Shown: positions 5,617 to 6,282 of the stretch, in pieces
Layout of the letters: each line of letters begins with the position of its first letter
How positions within the stretch are numbered: position 1 is the stretch's first letter
NCBI GenBank assembly: GCA_031428675.1
Contig: JANOYC010000178.1
Coordinates: 1 to 6,282, forward strand
Direction: 5' to 3'
Source of the DNA: JANOYC01 sp031428675
Lineage (GTDB): Bacteria; Actinomycetota; Actinomycetes; Actinomycetales; Microbacteriaceae
Length of the DNA: 6,282 nucleotides
The notes under the pieces: generated by a model
The model's database searches: none
Seen by the model: only the letters and a program-made list of their open reading frames with translations
Told to the model about the DNA's origin: nothing
Program-made: the position numbers and the translations under genes

Positions 5617-6282
5617 GTGACCAGCCCCATGCCCGCCGCCGTTCTGTGGGACATGGACGGCACGATCATCGATAGCGAGCCCTATTGGATGGCCGCCGAG
5701 ACCGAGCTCATCGAGTCCCACGGCGGCACCTGGAGTCACGCCGAAGCTGTGGAGCTCGTCGGTTCCGGTATGTGGCACACCGCTCGCATCATCCGCGGCC
5801 GTGGCGTTCAACTCACGGAGCGGGAGATCATCGAATCGCTCACGACGCGCGTGCTCGAACAGGTGATAATCGACGTGCCCTGGCGTCCCGGCGCGCGCGA
5901 ACTTCTCGCCGAGTTGAAGGTGCGCGGAGTGCGAACGGCGCTCGTCACCATGTCGATCAGACGCCTCGCCGAGCATGTCGCGAGCGCGATCGACTTCGCC
6001 CCATTCGAGGTGATCGTGTCGGGGGATGACGTCGAGCACGCCAAACCTCATCCCCGGCCCTACCTCATGGCGGCCGAATTGCTGGGCGTCGATCCGCGCG
6101 ATTGCGTCGTGATTGAGGATTCCGAGCCGGGAGTCGCATCGGGTACCGCGTCCGGTGCCGCCACGATCGGCGTTCCGCATGTCATCGCGCTCCGAGAGCA
6201 TGCCGACTATGACGTCTGGCCGACACTCGCCGGACGCACGGTCGCCGACCTCGCCGACGTGCTTCACGCAAGGAGAACAGCA
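5617..6282 (+). CDS. HAD family hydrolase (beta-phosphoglucomutase/phosphatase-like), 3' end at window edge
   Basis: Open to the last base, giving 222 residues of a subfamily I HAD protein. Motif I is VLWDMDGT (9-16), with nucleophile D12 and acid/base D14. A helical cap follows (about 20-95). Motif II is LVTMS (109-113), motif III is K143 in HAKPHPRPY, and motif IV is VVIEDSEPGV (164-173), with E167 and D168 for magnesium. All catalytic residues are present, so it is probably a small-molecule phosphatase or phosphomutase; the substrate is not predictable. The GTG at 5617 is preferred because it follows a TANNNT box by eight bases; the ATG at 5629 is an in-frame alternative, and neither has a Shine-Dalgarno sequence. 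The usual length of about 220-230 residues means almost nothing is missing: the stop codon is probably the next one. It is divergent from PAC2 and likely heads an operon. Confidence 0.92.
   Translation, partial: MTSPMPAAVLWDMDGTIIDSEPYWMAAETELIESHGGTWSHAEAVELVGSGMWHTARIIRGRGVQLTEREIIESLTTRVLEQVIIDVPWRPGARELLAELKVRGVRTALVTMSIRRLAEHVASAIDFAPFEVIVSGDDVEHAKPHPRPYLMAAELLGVDPRDCVVIEDSEPGVASGTASGAATIGVPHVIALREHADYDVWPTLAGRTVADLADVLHARRTA
6270..6275 (+). promoter_or_regulatory. Shine-Dalgarno sequence for a following gene
   Basis: AAGGAG lies within the last codons of the HAD gene, followed by AACAGC and a final A at 6282. An ATG beginning at 6282 would have a six-base spacing. If the next bases are TGA, the HAD stop and the next start would overlap as ATGA, a common sign of translational coupling. 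Confidence 0.5.

Noticed and set aside
5602..6267. 221-codon open frame on the - strand opposite the HAD gene
   Set aside because: The HAD frame on the + strand has all four HAD motifs; the opposite frame is His/Asp/Gly-rich without any family signature.
1..6282. CRISPR array, insertion sequence ends or tandem repeats
   Set aside because: No regularly spaced repeats, no transposase motifs and no terminal inverted repeats with target duplications were visible by eye.

Overview
The window is GC-rich, and its genes, promoters and gene order look like a high-GC Gram-positive (Actinobacteria), most likely a relative of Microbacteriaceae. This is inferred from the protein families (actinobacterial PAC2 protein, HAD protein with a VLWDMDGT nucleophile motif, UppP) and from several genes that seem to start leaderless behind a TANNNT box. 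No rRNA or other taxonomic marker is present.

The left third (1 to about 2226) looks like accessory defence DNA. It holds the C-terminal 311 residues of a type I restriction enzyme R subunit (hsdR, + strand, cut by the window edge). Converging on it, and overlapping it tail to tail by 28 bp, is an Abi_2 (AbiD/AbiF-like) gene on the - strand with an intact HEPN RNase motif. The abi gene has a possible structured leader: a promoter-like pair, a hairpin followed by a U-rich run, and a hairpin loop complementary to the abi Shine-Dalgarno sequence. A 295-bp stretch without credible genes, with one 21-bp near-perfect palindrome, leads to the 3' end of a tRNA-Leu(GAG) gene (2227..2310, - strand). 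The tRNA's 3' end faces the defence genes, as expected if a genomic island entered there.

The right two thirds (2311 to the end) look like ordinary chromosome. A cytoplasmic M20-family metallohydrolase and uppP (undecaprenyl-diphosphate phosphatase, cell-wall lipid carrier recycling) run on the + strand. They converge on a PAC2-family gene (- strand) across a large nested inverted repeat at 4638..4690. PAC2 and a HAD phosphatase-like gene are divergent from a 37-bp spacer in which two promoters would overlap. The HAD gene runs off the right edge. A strong Shine-Dalgarno sequence lies in its last codons, so another gene probably starts at the final base.

The points most worth following up are the abi leader, the tRNA-adjacent defence island, and the two palindromic elements (2156..2176 and 4638..4690). 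No CRISPR array, insertion sequence, integrase or complete novel system is visible.
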